Program-made: the position numbers and the translations under genes
Source: Bacteroidota bacterium
Lineage (GTDB): Bacteria; Bacteroidota; Bacteroidia; Sphingobacteriales; Sphingobacteriaceae
Assembly: GCA_018266915.1 (NCBI GenBank)
Contig: JAFDZM010000061.1
Location: 36,594 to 100,593 of the forward strand
Length of the DNA stretch: 64,000 nt
Reading direction: 5' to 3'
Shown here: positions 8,141-16,520 of the stretch, one piece after another
Position numbering within the stretch: position 1 is the first letter of the stretch
Layout of the letters: each line of letters opens with the position of its first letter
Notes under the pieces: model-generated
What the model was told of the DNA's origin: nothing
The model's database searches: none
Seen by the model: the letters and a program-made list of their open reading frames with translations, nothing else

Positions 8141-9079
8141 ATGGACAGTGATACCGGTTCAAGTATTACAGTCAATGTACGGTCTGTAACTGTCGTTTCT
8201 ATTGCATCCTTTGCATACTTGTTATTTTCGGCTTTTCTTGTTGGTTTTAAACCCGACCAGGTGGTCTTGGTTTTTCTTTTCAACCTGCTTTTTTATGCAT
8301 CGGCCATTACCAGAAAATTTGTAACAGGTTTCACCATCTTCGTTGGATATTGGGTCATATTCGACTATATGAAGGCTTTCCCCAATTACGAATATGCGAC
8401 AGTACATATAGCCGATGTATACAATTTTGAAAAACATTTATTCGGAATCCACTTCCAGGGTAAACTGCTTACCCCAAATGAATACTTGCGAATAAACAGC
8501 ACAACATTTCTTGATGTGATGACCGGCTTCTTCTATTTGTGCTGGATACCTGTACCGATGGGCTTTGCTGTTTATTTGTTCTTCACTCGCAGAAGACAGT
8601 TTTTGTTGTTCCTGTTCACTTTTGTGCTGGTCAATTTCGTAGGGTTTATCGTTTACTATACCTTCCCTGTAGCGCCACCCTGGTATGTACAAGTTCACGG
8701 TTTTACTTTCCATGAACTTAGAGTTGGCAGTACAGCAGGTTTAGCTAAGTTCGATGCATATTTTAATGTGAGTATCTTTAAATCACTATATACCAAAGGG
8801 TCCAACGTCTTTGCGGCAATGCCTTCATTGCATTCCTCCTATCCTATTATTGTTATGTATTATGGTTTAAAGAACAAGGTTGGCAAAGCCAATATTTTCC
8901 TTGGCATAGTAATGATAGGTATATGGTTTTCTGCAGTGTATCTTAGTCATCATTATATATTAGACGTGCTGGCAGGTATACTGTGCGCTATTATTGGCAT
9001 CTCCTTATTCAATCTCATAATGGCAAAAGTAGCGCCTTTCAGGAGATTTGTCGATAGCTACGAAAAGCTGATAAGGTAG
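8141..9079 (+). CDS. PAP2-superfamily phosphotransferase, probable Aur1-like inositol-phosphorylceramide synthase
   Basis: A 312-residue polytopic membrane protein with about seven hydrophobic segments. The PAP2 catalytic motifs are MPSLHSSYP (near residue 227) and YLSHHYILDVLAG (near 266-278), which supply the catalytic histidines and aspartate; VAPPWY near residue 183 resembles the PPWY region of fungal Aur1. Aur1-type enzymes move inositol phosphate from phosphatidylinositol to ceramide, releasing diacylglycerol, with the active site on the non-cytoplasmic face. It starts one base after the hydroxylase stop and is the last gene of the run. A plain lipid phosphatase role is the alternative, though the position after PI synthesis argues against it. 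Confidence 0.82.
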   Translation: MDSDTGSSITVNVRSVTVVSIASFAYLLFSAFLVGFKPDQVVLVFLFNLLFYASAITRKFVTGFTIFVGYWVIFDYMKAFPNYEYATVHIADVYNFEKHLFGIHFQGKLLTPNEYLRINSTTFLDVMTGFFYLCWIPVPMGFAVYLFFTRRRQFLLFLFTFVLVNFVGFIVYYTFPVAPPWYVQVHGFTFHELRVGSTAGLAKFDAYFNVSIFKSLYTKGSNVFAAMPSLHSSYPIIVMYYGLKNKVGKANIFLGIVMIGIWFSAVYLSHHYILDVLAGILCAIIGISLFNLIMAKVAPFRRFVDSYEKLIR

Positions 9080-9248
9080 AACATTGGGAAGCATATTGTA
9101 CTAATTACTATACTTTTCGACAATTGTCCGGGTTGTCCATTATTTAAATAACATATCGATTTTATTGATTTAAAGTCATATTAAGGCCCTTTGAAGCCGA
9201 CTTTGAGTATAAAGGCATGGCTTTTGCTATTCCTCTGCTGTCAATCTT

Positions 9249-10067
9249 ATGAATACATACATGCCTTACACGAGAAAAACGATACTACTCCTTCTATTTT
9301 TATGCTGCTCCTATAGCTTATTTGCAAGCACAACTCGGATTGACGGCTTAGGCGTGCAGGATCAATCAAACACTAATTTAAATGCGATAGACAGTCTGAA
9401 AAAACAATTAAGCAGTGTTGAAGATGATTCGCTTAAGGCTTCATTATATAGTCAAATTGCAGCGCAGTACTTAAAATACGACTCCACTGTAAATAAAAGA
9501 GAACGCCATACCTATCAGAATGAGGCTATCAGCAATACGCTTTCGGCTATTCATCATTATTCAAAATACGACGACTCAGTAGGACTGCGTAATAGCTTTG
9601 ATGTGCTGGCAAAAGTTTATCATACACAGCATAAATACATACAGGCCAAATGGTTTATCATACAGTCGAACTCTATATCAAGGATTCTAAATGACAATCC
9701 CAACATTATTGCCTCGTTACTTGAAATGGCTTCCATCAAAGCCGATATAAAGGATTATAAACTTGCTGTACACGATTTAAATGAAGCATTATCGATATCC
9801 TCCAAAAATCATATGCCGAAACAAGAGGCCGATGTTCAGTTGCATTATGCCCTATTTTATAATGTGACCAAGAACACCGAAAAAGCGGCCGCGGCTATGA
9901 AACGATATGCAGCCATTAATGACAGCATAAAGCGGGACAATGAAGCACGAACACTGGCTAAGTTAAAAACCTCCGACTCGCTGCAGCAGGTCAAAAAAAA
10001 AGTATATATGAGCAGCAGCGACAAAAAGAGCTTCTCAACCGCGATGATCTTATCATCATCCTTATAA
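9249..10067 (+). CDS. TPR-type secreted/membrane protein, reading frame broken at a poly-A run
   Basis: The 272-codon frame starts with a signal peptide (ILLLLFLCCSYSLFAS; alternative start ATG at 9261) and continues as helical hairpins such as NLNAIDSLKKQLSSVEDDSLKA and ADVQLHYALFYNVTKNTEKAA, in the style of TPR repeats in Bacteroidota two-component sensors and LuxR-type proteins. It ends with an atypical tail after nine A residues at 9993-10001. In the frame reached by a single inserted base, the sequence continues to 10174 with ELLNRDDL, a hydrophobic transmembrane stretch and a basic cytoplasmic end. The protein was therefore probably about 309 residues with one C-terminal membrane anchor. 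No effector domain follows. Confidence 0.7.
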   Translation: MNTYMPYTRKTILLLLFLCCSYSLFASTTRIDGLGVQDQSNTNLNAIDSLKKQLSSVEDDSLKASLYSQIAAQYLKYDSTVNKRERHTYQNEAISNTLSAIHHYSKYDDSVGLRNSFDVLAKVYHTQHKYIQAKWFIIQSNSISRILNDNPNIIASLLEMASIKADIKDYKLAVHDLNEALSISSKNHMPKQEADVQLHYALFYNVTKNTEKAAAAMKRYAAINDSIKRDNEARTLAKLKTSDSLQQVKKKVYMSSSDKKSFSTAMILSSSL

Positions 10068-10174
10068 TCATTATCGCTTTAATCACTATTAGTTTATTGT
10101 TTCTTTACAGGCGTAAGCGCCGTGGCTTTTGGCGGTCAAAGATCAGGCACCATCACCATTCTGATAATAATTAG
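10004..10174 (+). other. Out-of-frame continuation of the TPR protein: transmembrane anchor
   Basis: This frame reads IYEQQRQKELLNRDDL, then a run of I, L, A and T residues long enough to cross the membrane, then LYRRKRRGFWRSK and a His-rich end before TAG at 10172-10174. It has no plausible start of its own and joins naturally to the upstream ORF if the A9 tract at 9993-10001 had ten A residues. It is either a sequencing indel, a recent mutation, or a slippage site. Confidence 0.65.
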
Positions 10175-10228
10175 CAGACAGATAACATTTGTTTAAACCT
10201 GCCGTTTGATTAAACGTCAATAGGGTAT

Positions 10229-10804
10229 ATGAAGAGATTTTTTTTTGGAGGAATATCCGTATTAGTTATCCTGCTTACCTTTGTTTCTGCGGCTCCGCAG
10301 CGCATCAATAACGACCGTTTTAAAGACGAATTTCTAAATCGTATCAATAAAATACGTGCAAAGGGCTGTAACTGTGGTGTTACCTATTTTCCACCTGCCC
10401 CGCCAATGAAATGGAACGACGAATTGGAATTTGCTGCCCGAGGTCATGCGCTGGATATGTCGGAACGTCATTATTTTAGTCACACCAGCATAAATGGCAG
10501 AACGATGTCCGATCGCGCATTGGATGCAGGCTATGGCTTTAAAGGATATAAAACCTATGCCATAGGCGAAAATATTGCGCAAGGACAAACGAGTATCGCT
10601 GAAGTGATGAATGGCTGGCTGCACAGCGAAGGTCATTGCCGCAATCTGATGAACCCGGCTTTCCGGGAAGTTGGCATAGCCGAAATAGACAATTACTGGG
10701 TGCAAGATTTTGGAGGCCGTGAAGCATTTTCAGCACGTGAGCAGCAGATGATCAAAAGCGGCAGATACAAATTGGTGCAGAAAGAGATTTCACAAGGGCA
10801 TTAA
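10229..10804 (+). CDS. Secreted CAP-domain (SCP/PR1-like) protein
   Basis: A 191-residue protein with an N-terminal signal peptide (FFGGISVLVILLTFVSAAP). The CAP domain covers roughly residues 35-165 with LNRINKIRAKG, WNDELEFAARGHALDMSERHYFSHTS, YAIGENIAQGQTSIAEVMNGWLHSEGHCRNLMNPAFREVGIA, which contains the two histidines and two glutamates of the CAP cavity. Two cysteines in GCNCGVT near the N terminus are an extra feature. Function of bacterial CAP proteins is mostly unknown; the extracytoplasmic location is supported. Its last four bases overlap the convergent pseudouridine synthase gene. Confidence 0.85.
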   Translation: MKRFFFGGISVLVILLTFVSAAPQRINNDRFKDEFLNRINKIRAKGCNCGVTYFPPAPPMKWNDELEFAARGHALDMSERHYFSHTSINGRTMSDRALDAGYGFKGYKTYAIGENIAQGQTSIAEVMNGWLHSEGHCRNLMNPAFREVGIAEIDNYWVQDFGGREAFSAREQQMIKSGRYKLVQKEISQGH

Positions 10805-11481
10805 TCCCATCCCATCAACTCCATTACCCTAATAAATTCAGGTTGTAATGGCGCTTCAATGGTTATTAGTTCTTCATTTACCGGGTGACTAAATGTTAAA
10901 CGTGAAGCATGCAGCAACATGGTGGTCATTTCCCATTCCTCTTTAAATAGCTTATTTTGCTTATTGCAGCCATGTGTTCGGTCACCAATGATCGGGTGAA
11001 ATATATGTGCGAAATGTTTACGCAATTGGTGCATGCGGCCTGTTTTTGGGGTTGCCTTGACCAGCGAGTATCTGGAAGTAGCATGCTTGCCAAACGGCAC
11101 ATCCAATTCAGCACGTTTTAAAGTGTGATAAGCAGTGAAAGCATCTTGTAATGTTCCGTTCTCCTTTCTTAACGGATAATCTATCTCACCTGAATCAGCC
11201 GTATGTCCTCGCAAAATGGCAAGGTACTTTTTGCTGACGAGATTATCCGCAAACTGCTTTTGCATTTCTACCTCAATAGCTTTTTCAAAAGCAAATAGCA
11301 GCACACCCCCCGTTTTTCTGTCAATCCGGTGAACAGGATAAACCTTCTGCCCCACCTGGTCGCGCAATAACTGCAGGGCAAACACTTCTACCTCCGCAGC
11401 GATATTTGAACGATGAACCAGCAGATCATGAGGTTTATTGATAGCGATCAGGTGTTCATCCCTGAAGATGATTTCCAGCAT
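10801..11481 (-). CDS. truC: RluA-family pseudouridine synthase, TruC-like
   Basis: A 226-residue enzyme without an S4 domain. The catalytic motif is PVHRIDRKTGGVLLFA, where the aspartate of HRIDR attacks the uridine base; GRMHQLRKHFAHI near residue 165 and PIIGDRTHG follow as in the RluA family. The start LEIIFRDEHLIAINKPHDLLVHRS and the short length match TruC, which modifies uridine 65 of certain tRNAs. TruC and other small RluA members are hard to separate by eye. It overlaps the preceding DUF1456 gene by one base on the same strand and so is probably co-transcribed with it. Confidence 0.8.
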   Translation of the reverse strand: MLEIIFRDEHLIAINKPHDLLVHRSNIAAEVEVFALQLLRDQVGQKVYPVHRIDRKTGGVLLFAFEKAIEVEMQKQFADNLVSKKYLAILRGHTADSGEIDYPLRKENGTLQDAFTAYHTLKRAELDVPFGKHATSRYSLVKATPKTGRMHQLRKHFAHIFHPIIGDRTHGCNKQNKLFKEEWEMTTMLLHASRLTFSHPVNEELITIEAPLQPEFIRVMELMGWD

Positions 11482-11753
11482 TATTGACCCGATTCTTTTG
11501 GAGTAGTACTATTCGGATCTGGTTTCGGTTTTCTCTCCATCGGGCCCCGTTTAAAAACGATGAGTCCGTTCAGGAAGTTTCGCAATAGCTGGTCGCCGCA
11601 TGGCTTAAAATTAGGATGATCTTTATCGCGGAATATAGCTCCAAGCTCAGCTTTAGATGTACGGAAATTCACGAGGCTGCAAATATGAACAATGTCATCA
11701 TCCCGCAGTTGCAACGCCACACGTAGTTTCTTCATGATATCATTATTGCTCAT
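11481..11753 (-). CDS. DUF1456 family protein, YehS-like single domain
   Basis: A 90-residue cytosolic protein with MSNNDIMKKLRVALQLRDDDIVHICSL, FRTSKAELGAIFRDKDHPNFKPCGDQLLRNFLNGLIV, the DUF1456 pattern. E. coli YehS has two tandem copies of this domain, whereas this protein has one plus a Pro-rich disordered tail (KPKPDPNSTTPKESGQ). Function is unknown. It lies directly upstream of the TruC-like gene and shares its transcript. Confidence 0.82.
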   Translation of the reverse strand: MSNNDIMKKLRVALQLRDDDIVHICSLVNFRTSKAELGAIFRDKDHPNFKPCGDQLLRNFLNGLIVFKRGPMERKPKPDPNSTTPKESGQ

Positions 11754-11797
11754 ATCTCCAGTTTTATATTCAGCAAAGTTAATATTTACTCAAAACT

Positions 11798-11825
11798 TTT
11801 GACTTAAGACTTATTAGTACCTTTG
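11798..11825 (+). promoter_or_regulatory. Promoter-like -33/-7 pair before the helicase gene
   Basis: TTTG at 11798-11801 and TACCTTTG at 11818-11825 match the Bacteroidota consensus with a 16-base spacer, slightly short. The GTG start of the helicase is 18 bases after the -7 box. Confidence 0.55.
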
Positions 11826-11843
11826 CAGCCAAATTAAACGCTT

Positions 11844-13139
11844 GTGTGGGCAGAGAAATTAAAACTGAGTAAACAATTGGTGCGGTCGGTAACCGCCGCG
11901 GGGTACTTCACGCCAAAAGAGATACAATCCAAAACGCTCAGCCGGATAATCGGCGGACAGGATATAATTGCAATAGCTCCCGACGGCAGTGGAAAAACTA
12001 CAGCCTATATCCTGGGTGTGCTAATGCGCTTAAAGTACGGCTTTGAGGAAGCACCGAGAGCGCTTATCCTGGTACCTGATAAGGAGAAGGTGCTTGAGGT
12101 TATAGACAAGTTTAACCTGTTAAACCAAAACACCAGCATCCGCATCGTGGGTTTATATCCCGAACCATCTATGCAAAACCAGTTGGATGCTTTAGCTGAC
12201 GGAACTGATATTGTAGTGGCTACGCCCGACAGGGCCCGTGCCATTTACCTGAAACTGGGCTTAAACCTGAACAAGATCATGATGCTGGTGATTGATGACG
12301 CTGCAGAGATAGTAAGAAGTGGCGCTCAATTACCAGTAAGCGAATTGGCTAATAGTATAGTCAAATGCCAGCATCTGGTTTTTACACAAGTAATGCACGG
12401 CAAGCTGCAGCAAATGATCGATCCGTTTATGAATATGCCGGCGATTATAGAGATTGAAGAATTGAGTGGATCAAAAGCAGAAATACATGAACAATCTTTA
12501 TATCACGTGCCTGATTTTAAAACCAAGCTTAGCCTGCTGACATTACTGCTAAAAGATACATCCGCTGAAAAGGCAGTAGTTTTTGTAGGCACACGTTTGA
12601 ACGCCGAAAAGGTATACAGTCATCTTCGCTTAAGCTTTAAGAATGACGTTGCGATATTAAACCCTATGATGTTTGAATCAAAAGGCTTCAGCTCATTGGA
12701 GGAATTTAAAAAACAACAGCAGGTTAGGTTTTTGATTGTTGCTGATGAATTGGGCTTCAAATATGATCTGGATGACATCCCGTTATTGATACATGCCGAG
12801 ATACCGGCTGATACGGACATTTTTGTTCATAGGATGATAAAAGATCCAAACGAGCCGGGTATTGTGCAATCTATCAGTATGGCAACCGATCTTGAATTGG
12901 CTTCGGTTAAAAAAATTGAACAAACTATTGGTCAAAAAATTACGGTGAATGAATTGCCTGAAAGCTTGAAAGTAATCGATCAGCACAAAGGCAAAAAGGC
13001 GGCTAAAGAGGATAAAGCTTCAAAAAATGAAGATTCTTTGCGTGGCTCAGCCTTTCATGAAAAGAAGGCCAGCAACAAAAAGGATTACAACTACAGCGCC
13101 GGCACCAAGGCGAAAATGAACAAGAAGAAAAAACATTAG
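11844..13139 (+). CDS. DEAD-box-type RNA helicase with degenerate motifs
   Basis: A 431-residue protein beginning at GTG. Two RecA-like lobes are visible: Q-motif-like region YFTPKEIQSKTL (residues 21-32), Walker A APDGSGKT (45-52), VATPDR (125-130) and a second lobe with VVFVGTRLNAEKV and LIVADELGFKYDLDDIPLLIHAEIP. However, motif II reads DDAA (151-154) instead of DEAD, motif III is FTQ rather than SAT, and motif VI has HRMIKDPNEPG in place of HRIGRTGR. The C-terminal 60 residues are Lys-rich (KGKKAAKEDKASK, KAKMNKKKKH), typical of RNA-binding tails. ATP hydrolysis is probably weak or absent; RNA binding may remain. It starts behind its own promoter and is followed by a small acidic protein. 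Confidence 0.8.
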   Translation: MWAEKLKLSKQLVRSVTAAGYFTPKEIQSKTLSRIIGGQDIIAIAPDGSGKTTAYILGVLMRLKYGFEEAPRALILVPDKEKVLEVIDKFNLLNQNTSIRIVGLYPEPSMQNQLDALADGTDIVVATPDRARAIYLKLGLNLNKIMMLVIDDAAEIVRSGAQLPVSELANSIVKCQHLVFTQVMHGKLQQMIDPFMNMPAIIEIEELSGSKAEIHEQSLYHVPDFKTKLSLLTLLLKDTSAEKAVVFVGTRLNAEKVYSHLRLSFKNDVAILNPMMFESKGFSSLEEFKKQQQVRFLIVADELGFKYDLDDIPLLIHAEIPADTDIFVHRMIKDPNEPGIVQSISMATDLELASVKKIEQTIGQKITVNELPESLKVIDQHKGKKAAKEDKASKNEDSLRGSAFHEKKASNKKDYNYSAGTKAKMNKKKKH

Positions 13140-13143
13140 CAAA

Positions 13144-13371
13144 ATGAACGATCCATTTGATATTGAAATAAACGGTATAACCTACTCTATTTTCCCTGAA
13201 GGAGAGGATATTTATGCTGTTTTCAAAGAAGGTGAAGATTATTTGCGTATCCAAAAAGACACCGAATCGCATTGGCTCAAACTCGACCCTGAAACGGAAA
13301 TGCCTTTTTTTGATAATGACGAAGAGGTAAATACCATTGGACGCGAAATAGCAGCCTATAAGGAAGAGTAA
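13144..13371 (+). CDS. Small acidic protein of unknown function
   Basis: A 75-residue acidic protein starting four bases after the helicase stop. It reads as a short antiparallel beta meander (FDIEINGITYSIFPEGEDIYAVFKEGEDYLRIQKD) followed by a helix (VNTIGREIAAYKEE). No signal or membrane segment. I recognise no family. The tight spacing indicates co-transcription with the helicase-like gene. Confidence 0.7.
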   Translation: MNDPFDIEINGITYSIFPEGEDIYAVFKEGEDYLRIQKDTESHWLKLDPETEMPFFDNDEEVNTIGREIAAYKEE

Positions 13372-13477
13372 AAATTTTGTAACAGATTATAAATCTGTAG
13401 TTAGTCATTCGGATTAATGGCGGAAATGATTAGTTTTATTTTTATAACCCTAACTCATCATTTTTCGCAATTAAATT

Positions 13478-14605
13478 ATGACTGCAAACCCGGCTGACGA
13501 TTTTCAGAAAACCCCAACCCGACTTTATTCCTTAGACGCGCTGCGAGGATTCGACATGTTTTGGATCATGGGCGCCGAGGAAATATTTCATGCACTGGCT
13601 GATGCCACCAAGTGGGGCCCATTTGTGGCGATATCCAATCAATTGACACACCCTGCATGGAACGGTTTCCATTTGTATGATTTGATCTTCCCATTATTCC
13701 TTTTCATGGCAGGTGTATCTACCCCATTCTCTGTGGGCCGCGACCTTGAGAAAGGCAAATCGCGCCAGCAATTACTTTTCAGAGTAATTAAAAGAGGGCT
13801 TATCCTGATGTTATTAGGTATCATTTATAATAATGGTCTCAATATTAAACCAATAGCCGAAATACGCTTTGCCTCAGTTTTAGGCCGAATCGGTTTGGCT
13901 TATATGTTCGCCAATATCATCTACCTGTATTCGGTTGAAAAGTGGCAGATCTTCTGGTTCTGGGCTCTGATTATTGGATACTGGCTGTTATTAAAATTCA
14001 CATCTGCTCCCGGCTTCCCGGCAGGTGACCTGACTATGCAAGGCAATTTTGCATCCTATATGGATAGAACTATCTTGCCCGGTCGCTTATACCTGAAGAT
14101 ACACGACCCGGAAGGTTTATTTTCAACTATCCCGGCAATTAGCACTGGATTATTAGGTATCTTGACAGGTATCACCTTAAAGAAAACAACACTTACTCAA
14201 GTGCAAAAAACCTTAAGAATGGCCATAGTCGGTATTATTTTCCTGGTACTGGCTCAACTATGGAACCTGGATTTTCCCATCAACAAAAACCTTTGGACAA
14301 GCTCGTTTGTACTAAATGTCGGAGGATTGAGCCTTTTGCTGATGGCACTATTTTATTATGTGATCGACGTATTGGGACATCAGAAATGGGCCTTCTTTTT
14401 CAAAGTAATTGGCATGAATTCCATCCTGATCTATATTTCAGGCAGATTTATTGATTGGGAATATGCAACTAAAGGCTTTTTTAACTGGCTGCTGTATTTC
14501 TTCAACGATCCTTACAAATTGGTAGTTGGAGCAATATGCTTTGTATTTATCAAATGGCTGTTTTTGTATTTTATGTATAAAAAGAAGGTTTTCTTACGTG
14601 TATAA
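13478..14605 (+). CDS. DUF5009/heparan-alpha-glucosaminide N-acetyltransferase-like membrane protein
   Basis: A 375-residue polytopic membrane protein with about ten hydrophobic segments. The start RLYSLDALRGFDMFWIMGAEE and the following HPAWNGFHLYDLIFPLFLFMAGVSTPFS are characteristic of the acyltransferase family that includes lysosomal HGSNAT and bacterial DUF5009. Such proteins move acetyl groups across the membrane to amino or hydroxyl groups on sugars; the histidine in the HPAWNGFHLYD segment is a likely functional residue. It precedes a dehydrogenase pair by one base, so a shared sugar-related role is possible but unproven. Confidence 0.8.
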   Translation: MTANPADDFQKTPTRLYSLDALRGFDMFWIMGAEEIFHALADATKWGPFVAISNQLTHPAWNGFHLYDLIFPLFLFMAGVSTPFSVGRDLEKGKSRQQLLFRVIKRGLILMLLGIIYNNGLNIKPIAEIRFASVLGRIGLAYMFANIIYLYSVEKWQIFWFWALIIGYWLLLKFTSAPGFPAGDLTMQGNFASYMDRTILPGRLYLKIHDPEGLFSTIPAISTGLLGILTGITLKKTTLTQVQKTLRMAIVGIIFLVLAQLWNLDFPINKNLWTSSFVLNVGGLSLLLMALFYYVIDVLGHQKWAFFFKVIGMNSILIYISGRFIDWEYATKGFFNWLLYFFNDPYKLVVGAICFVFIKWLFLYFMYKKKVFLRV

Positions 14606-14606
14606 C

Positions 14607-14984
14607 ATGCAAAGAAGAACATTTATCCATCTGTCAACATACACTGCTTTGGCGTTGACATTACCTTTTACTGAGAGTTGTTCGCCATCGCCGGAAACTA
14701 TTGCGTCGCGGCCTTTTTTGTTCTCAAAACTGGCAGATAAAAAGACGATTGCTGAGGCAGGGATTGCTTATCGAAAAAAATTCCCGAAGGAGAATGATCA
14801 AATTGTTCTGAGTAACCTGCTTATCGGTGCTAAAACTTCACTGGATAAGTCGGTCATCGAAAAGCAATTGGATGACCGTATTCTGGACGATTTTAAAGCC
14901 GGCAAAACAGTAACAGCTGCGGGTTGGGTACTTTCGATTACCGAAGCCCGCCAGTGCGCCTTATACTCCATTTTAAACGCTTAA
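14607..14984 (+). CDS. Small subunit of a GMC-type dehydrogenase (gluconate 2-dehydrogenase subunit 3-like)
   Basis: The ATG at 14607, one base after the upstream stop, gives 125 residues starting MQRRTFIHLSTYTALALTLPF, a twin-arginine-like or lipoprotein-type export signal with a cysteine in TESCSPS. The mature part (ADKKTIAEAGIAYRKKFPKENDQ and DDFKAGKTVTAAGWVLSITEARQCALYSI) is helical and matches the small subunit that accompanies flavin-dependent GMC dehydrogenases, helping export and assembly. It is followed after nine bases by the large subunit gene. Confidence 0.7.
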   Translation: MQRRTFIHLSTYTALALTLPFTESCSPSPETIASRPFLFSKLADKKTIAEAGIAYRKKFPKENDQIVLSNLLIGAKTSLDKSVIEKQLDDRILDDFKAGKTVTAAGWVLSITEARQCALYSILNA

Positions 14985-14993
14985 ATCAGAACT

Positions 14994-16520
14994 ATGCATA
15001 CAGACGCCCGCGAATTACCCGACAACTCGTTAATAGAAGGCGACCTATGTATTATTGGCGCCGGTGCTGCCGGTATCAGTTTAGCATTGGAGTTTCTAAA
15101 CACACAGCATAAGGTGATTCTGCTGGAAGGCGGTGGATTTGAGTATGAATCACAAATGCAGGATTTGTACAAAGGAAAAACCACCGGGCAGCGTTATTTC
15201 CCGTTAGAATCAGCAAGATTACATTACTTTGGCGGAACAACAGGTCATTGGGCAGGCTTTTGTTCAACACTTGACCCGATAGATTTCGAGAAACGGGATT
15301 GGGTACCCTATAGTGGTTGGCCGATCAAACGTTCTGACCTTGACCCTTACTATGCCCGTGCCCATAAAAATCTTGACCTGGGGCCTTACGAATATCAAGA
15401 TACCTATTGGATCGAGAAAGAGCCAAAGCTTGATTCGCTCCCGTTCAATCATGCTGATGTCTATAACAAAATGTGGCAGTTTAGTCCGCCTACACGTTTC
15501 GGCACAAAGTATAAGGATACTATTGTTAAGGCACCGAATATTCATTTATATACTTATGCCAATGTGACCAACATTGATGCAAACGAACATGGTTCCACTA
15601 TACAACAGGTAACAGTTAAAAACTTTGCAGGTAAAACGCATACGGTTAAAGCCACGCGTTTTGTTCTGGCCTGTTGTTCTATCCAAAATGCTCGTTTGCT
15701 TCTCGCTTCCAATAAACAGGCAAAGCAGGGTTTGGGTAACGACAATGACCTGGTGGGCCGCTACTTTATGGAGCATATTGAAATTAAATCTGCTGAATTG
15801 TGGCTGACTAAGCCTGAAGCATTAAAATTATATGCATGGGAATTTGGGAAAACCAAAGCAAGGGCCGAATTAGCTATCAGTGCTGAGAAACAGCGCGAAT
15901 TAAAGATACTAAACGGCACTGCTTCATTTACTCCGTTGGAAGTCGCCCGTAAACAACCCGCATTTATTGATGTGTGGACAGCGGATACTGCGGAGACAAA
16001 AAAGAAAATGTCAAAATTTGATGCTGAAGAAAAAAAAGCATTGGCAAAAAATGGACATGATTCCTACCAGCTTTTTACCCGGATAGAGCAAGCTCCAAAC
16101 CCTGACAGTCGCATTACACTTGATACCGAAGTCGATGCCTTAGGCATGCCACGTGCAATGCTACATTGGGTGCTCACACCACTGGAGAAAAGGAGCATTC
16201 GTGAAATTTATAAACTGATCGGCACAGAATTGGGAATAATTGAAAAAGGCCGTGTGAGATTAATGGAATACCTGCGCGATGAAAACGATAATAGCTGGCC
16301 CGAATTTACAGGCGGTGGTTGGCACCACATGGGTACTACACGCATGAGCGACAATCCTAAACAGGGCGTGGTTGATGCCAATTGCAAAATTCATGGCATC
16401 AGCAATTTGTTTGTAGCCGGGGCAGCATGCTATGCAACAGCCGGAGCACCAAACCCCACACTAACTTTGGTTGCGCTTACTATTCGGTTAGCAGATCATT
16501 TAAAACAGATAACCGCTTAA
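14994..16520 (+). CDS. GMC-family FAD oxidoreductase, dehydrogenase large subunit
   Basis: A 508-residue flavoprotein. The FAD-binding Rossmann motif GDLCIIGAGAAGISLALEF occupies residues 17-35, HYFGGTTGHWAG (about 76-87) is the FAD-contact loop, and the GMC C-terminal domain ends with GGGWHHMGTTRMSDNP, NLFVAGAACYATAGAPNPTLT, including the paired histidines at the active site. It has no signal peptide, consistent with Tat hitch-hiking on the small subunit encoded upstream. Oxidation of a sugar or sugar alcohol is likely; the substrate cannot be read from sequence. The cytochrome c subunit of classical three-part enzymes is not encoded nearby. Confidence 0.87.
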   Translation: MHTDARELPDNSLIEGDLCIIGAGAAGISLALEFLNTQHKVILLEGGGFEYESQMQDLYKGKTTGQRYFPLESARLHYFGGTTGHWAGFCSTLDPIDFEKRDWVPYSGWPIKRSDLDPYYARAHKNLDLGPYEYQDTYWIEKEPKLDSLPFNHADVYNKMWQFSPPTRFGTKYKDTIVKAPNIHLYTYANVTNIDANEHGSTIQQVTVKNFAGKTHTVKATRFVLACCSIQNARLLLASNKQAKQGLGNDNDLVGRYFMEHIEIKSAELWLTKPEALKLYAWEFGKTKARAELAISAEKQRELKILNGTASFTPLEVARKQPAFIDVWTADTAETKKKMSKFDAEEKKALAKNGHDSYQLFTRIEQAPNPDSRITLDTEVDALGMPRAMLHWVLTPLEKRSIREIYKLIGTELGIIEKGRVRLMEYLRDENDNSWPEFTGGGWHHMGTTRMSDNPKQGVVDANCKIHGISNLFVAGAACYATAGAPNPTLTLVALTIRLADHLKQITA

